Shown in pieces: positions 61,132-64,000 of a DNA stretch of 64,000 nt. Under the pieces are notes generated by a model. That model was given only the letters and a program-made list of their open reading frames with translations. It was not told the DNA's origin and ran no database searches. Source of the DNA: Rhodocyclales bacterium GT-UBC. Lineage in GTDB: Bacteria > Pseudomonadota > Gammaproteobacteria > Burkholderiales > Rhodocyclaceae. The position numbers and the translations under genes are program-made. Location of the stretch: positions 170,052 through 234,051 of the forward strand of contig QXPY01000003.1 of NCBI GenBank assembly GCA_003583745.1, given 5' to 3'. Each line of letters opens with the position of its first letter. Positions within the stretch are counted from its first letter, which is position 1.

Positions 61132-63869
61132 GTCTGGAAAATATCGTTCGTTCCGTCAGTGGCCGCCTGAGCCTGCGCGAGCCACAAGCCGAAAGTCTGC
61201 GCCGCTTGCATTGGGCGGTCGATCAGGTGCCCGCGTTGCGTGACTCGAAGGCCCGGTCGCCGGAAGAATTGAAGGCGATGCAGCATGCGCTGGCAGGGCA
61301 GTTCCCGACCCTCAGCGACTTCGAGCGTGACTTTCCTTCCCTGTGTTTCGCGCTGGCAACGGGCGTCGGCAAGACGCGCCTGATGGGCGCGTTCATCAGC
61401 TACCTGCATGCGGCTTACGGCTACAAGCACTTCTTCGTTCTGGCACCGAACCTGACGATCTACGACAAACTGATCGGCGACTTTTCGCCGAACTCGCCCA
61501 AATACGTCTTCAAGGGCATTGCCGAATTCGCCAGCACCCCGCCCGAAGTGATTACCGGCGACAACTACGAGCAGCGCGGCAGCCTGAGTCTGCTGGGCGG
61601 CATCGAGGTCAATATCTTCAATATCTCGAAGATCAATTCGGAGGTGCGCGGTGGCAAGTCGCCGAAGATCAAGCGGTTGTCGGAATACCTTGGGCAAAGC
61701 TACTTCGAGTATCTGGCCGGGCTGGATGATCTGGTCCTCATCATGGACGAGTCGCACCGCTATCGAGCCAGTGCGGGCGTTCGCGCACTGAACGAGTTAC
61801 GTCCCTTGCTGGGACTTGAATTGACGGCAACGCCTTTTGTTGAAGGCACCGGCGGCAAGACAACACCGTTCAAGAACGTGGTGATGGATTACCCGCTTGC
61901 GCGGGCCATCGAGGATGGTTTCGTCAAGGAACCGGCTGTCGTTACGCAGCAGAACTTTGACCCGAACGCCCATAGTGCCGGGGCGCTGGAAACGATCAAG
62001 TTGCAAGACGGCGTGCGCGTGCATGAAGAAACCAAGGTCCATCTGCTGACCTATGCACAGCAGACCGGCGACAAACTTGTAAAACCCTTCATGCTGGTGA
62101 TTGCCCGCGACACCACGCACGCCGCCCAGCTGATGGCGACGATTGAATCCAACGACTTCTTTGCCGGACGCTACAAGGGCAAAGTCATCCAGGTGGATTC
62201 GAGCCGTTCCGGTGCTGAGGAAGAGGAAATGATTCGGCGTTTGCTGGCCGTGGAAAGCTACGACGAGCCGACCGAGATCGTCATCCACGTGAACATGCTG
62301 AAAGAAGGCTGGGACGTGACCAATCTCTACACCATCGTCCCGCTGCGTGCCGCCAATGCCCGCACGCTGATCGAGCAGTCCATCGGGCGCGGTCTGCGTT
62401 TGCCATACGGTCGCAAGACTGGAGTCGACGTGGTGGATAGGCTGAACATCATTGCCCACGACAAGTTTCAGGAAGTCATCGACGAGGCGGGACGTGGCGA
62501 TTCGCCGATTCGCATGCAGGCCTTGGTGCTAACAGCGGATACGGGCAGTAGCAGCAACCTGAAGAGCATTTCTGTGCAACCCACGGCCAATGCGATGTTG
62601 GGTACCGTGACGACGGGCACGCAACAGTTACCCGGTGCCAATGCAGACGGCACGCAATATGGAACCTCCGCGCCAACAACCGTGTTCAAGACCGATGAAC
62701 AGCGGCAGATTGCCCAAGTCGCGATGGACGTGATCGTGGAGATTAGTCGCGAGCGGCAGGACGGCCAGCCCCTTGTTGCCAGCACACAAGCGCTGACGCA
62801 GGCCAGCATCCAGCAGCAGATTACGCAGCGCGTGCAGGAACGCATGTTGCCCAAGCAGGGTGATTTGCTGGTTACGGAAGCCTTGCCGGTTGCCGACATT
62901 GTTCAGCAAACGGTGGCGGTGCTGGTCGAGCACACGATTGATATTCCGCGCATCCTGGTCAAGCCGAAAGGCCCGGTGAAGAGCGGCTACAAGCTGTTCA
63001 ACCTCGACCTGTCGAAGATGAATTTCCAGCCGCAGGACATGGCCTTGGTCGGTCAAGGCCTGAAAACCGGCAAGCAGGTTCTTTACGGGCAGTCGTCGAC
63101 GGTACTGGAATCGCAGCTGGAAAACTACATCGTCCGCGAACTCATCAACTACGACGATGTGTCCTACGACGAGCACGCCGAGTTGATCTACGAACTGGCC
63201 GGACAAGCCGTCGCGCACTTCAAGACCTACCTGAAAACCGACGACGAGCTGCACAACATCCTCGGCAACTACGGCAAGACCATTGCCGAGAACATGCATC
63301 TGCAAATGGCGCTGCACTACTTCGAGGATATTTCGGAATCCGAGGTTGTCATCAGCCAGGGCTTCACGCCGCTCAAGCACTGCGCCTTTACTGCTGAGGG
63401 CGACATTCTGCCGTTACATCAGGCCCCCGATGAGAAGGGCAAGATCGCGCAGTACGTCTATGGCGGTTTCAACAAGTGCGCCTATCCAGTGCAGAAGTTT
63501 CATTCCGACACTGAGCGCGTTCTGGCCTGCGTGCTGGAGCGTGACGCGCTGCGCTGGTTCCGACCAGTGGCTGGGCAGTTCAATATTTACTACCGGTCTG
63601 GTGCCAATCAGCCTGAGTACGTGCCGGACTTCGTTGCAGCAACTGCTGACCATAACCTGATCATCGAGACCAAAGCAGCGAAGGATATGGACGCTGGCGA
63701 CGTGAAGGCCAAAGCCGATGCTGCCGCAACATGGTGCAAGAATGCCAGCGAGTATTCCAAGGCACAGGGCGGTAAGCCGTGGAAATACCTGCTGGTGCCG
63801 CATGATGCGGTGGCCCATAACGCGACGGTGTCTGCGCTGGCGGGTCGATTTGCGGTCGCTTCGTCGTAG
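61128..63869 (+). CDS. res: Type III restriction enzyme, Res subunit
   Basis: 913 residues. Helicase lobe 1 carries Walker A Lys82 (ATGVGKTRL) and DESH at 207-210. Lobe 2 carries the LKEGWDVTNLYTIVPLRA block and QSIGRGLRLPYG. The C-terminal nuclease domain has Asp834 and Glu847-Thr-Lys849 (VPDFVAA...IIETKA), the PD-(D/E)xK motif. No frame break or missing motif was seen, so the enzyme should be active with Mod. It is followed after 26 bases by another gene in the same direction. Confidence 0.92.
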   Translation: MSLENIVRSVSGRLSLREPQAESLRRLHWAVDQVPALRDSKARSPEELKAMQHALAGQFPTLSDFERDFPSLCFALATGVGKTRLMGAFISYLHAAYGYKHFFVLAPNLTIYDKLIGDFSPNSPKYVFKGIAEFASTPPEVITGDNYEQRGSLSLLGGIEVNIFNISKINSEVRGGKSPKIKRLSEYLGQSYFEYLAGLDDLVLIMDESHRYRASAGVRALNELRPLLGLELTATPFVEGTGGKTTPFKNVVMDYPLARAIEDGFVKEPAVVTQQNFDPNAHSAGALETIKLQDGVRVHEETKVHLLTYAQQTGDKLVKPFMLVIARDTTHAAQLMATIESNDFFAGRYKGKVIQVDSSRSGAEEEEMIRRLLAVESYDEPTEIVIHVNMLKEGWDVTNLYTIVPLRAANARTLIEQSIGRGLRLPYGRKTGVDVVDRLNIIAHDKFQEVIDEAGRGDSPIRMQALVLTADTGSSSNLKSISVQPTANAMLGTVTTGTQQLPGANADGTQYGTSAPTTVFKTDEQRQIAQVAMDVIVEISRERQDGQPLVASTQALTQASIQQQITQRVQERMLPKQGDLLVTEALPVADIVQQTVAVLVEHTIDIPRILVKPKGPVKSGYKLFNLDLSKMNFQPQDMALVGQGLKTGKQVLYGQSSTVLESQLENYIVRELINYDDVSYDEHAELIYELAGQAVAHFKTYLKTDDELHNILGNYGKTIAENMHLQMALHYFEDISESEVVISQGFTPLKHCAFTAEGDILPLHQAPDEKGKIAQYVYGGFNKCAYPVQKFHSDTERVLACVLERDALRWFRPVAGQFNIYYRSGANQPEYVPDFVAATADHNLIIETKAAKDMDAGDVKAKADAAATWCKNASEYSKAQGGKPWKYLLVPHDAVAHNATVSALAGRFAVASS

Positions 63870-63895
63870 CAAAGAATTAAAGGGAGTAACGACGT

Positions 63896-64000
63896 TTGAC
63901 CCAAGAACAACCGGAAGGGGAAAAGAAGAAGCTCGTCCTGACCCCGCGCAAAAAGGTAGCCGTCGATATCGACGGGCAGACACTCTACGTCCGACATTTG
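63896..64000 (+). CDS. Start of another gene in the type III RM operon (runs off the window)
   Basis: An open frame of 35 codons from TTG (63896) reaches the window end. AGGGAG stands nine bases before the start. The visible N-terminus is charged (TQEQPEGEKKKLVLTPRKK) and then reads VAVDIDGQTLYVRHL. This is too little for a family call. The spacing suggests it belongs to the same transcript as res. Confidence 0.55.
   Translation, partial: MTQEQPEGEKKKLVLTPRKKVAVDIDGQTLYVRHL

Noticed and set aside
1..64000. CRISPR arrays, rRNA genes and insertion sequences
   Set aside because: No regular spacer-repeat pattern, no rRNA sequence and no transposase with inverted ends was recognised.

Overview
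The window looks like a chromosome segment of a Rhodocyclaceae-type betaproteobacterium (Azonexus/Dechloromonas-like). The evidence is the gene order rsmB–DUF4390–ntrY–ntrX, def–fmt next to LysM–dprA, hemE–priA, and codon use rich in G/C. The genus is inferred from gene content only. Three canonical parS-like sites (26313, 36666, 48527) suggest that this part of the chromosome lies in the origin domain.

Layout. (1) 1-832: 3' part of a YbiT-type ABC-F ATPase and its terminator. (2) 833-24150: an accessory island of about 23 kb. It starts with four small secreted proteins of unknown function separated by repeat-rich, cassette-like spacers. A hybrid histidine kinase with two PAS domains duplicated perfectly at DNA level follows, then a short tyrosine recombinase, a soluble CZB chemoreceptor, an XRE regulator facing an unknown gene across a perfect palindrome, a complete type I restriction-modification operon with two different hsdM genes, and a module of three large tyrosine-recombinase-family proteins plus two small partners. 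(3) 24153-50125: housekeeping backbone. It contains a DUF1857-like protein, rsuA, oxyR, topB, dprA, a LysM protein, def, fmt, htpX, a ribbon-helix-helix protein, a DJ-1/PfpI protein, speD, a diguanylate cyclase, an S1/P1 nuclease, rsmB, a DUF4390 protein, ntrY, ntrX, hemE, priA, a calcium-binding protein, an MFS transporter, a MOSC protein and a ROK kinase. (4) 50126-64000: a second accessory (defence) island. It holds a cysteine-peptidase-like protein, an orphan MazE-like antitoxin, a short FtsZ-like GTPase with a Tat-like leader, a Phd/ParE toxin-antitoxin pair, and an operon encoding a SNF2 helicase, a DUF2130 nuclease-like protein, an AAA ATPase with a zinc hook, type III Mod and Res, and the start of another gene that runs off the window.

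How the parts work together. The backbone genes serve translation start (def, fmt), rRNA modification (rsuA, rsmB), replication restart and DNA processing (priA, topB, dprA), heme synthesis, peroxide sensing and nitrogen-type signalling. The two islands are dominated by anti-invader systems: type I RM, type III RM with added helicase and nuclease genes, and toxin-antitoxin. The recombinase module in the left island is the likely agent that moved at least part of it.

Best candidates for new biology are the truncated FtsZ-like protein and its neighbours (50500-52096), the SNF2/DUF2130/AAA/Mod/Res operon (52883-63869), the twin-HsdM type I system (10687-17815), the recombinase trio in which the middle member lacks the first catalytic arginine (18239-23953), and an NtrX whose AAA+ domain has decayed.
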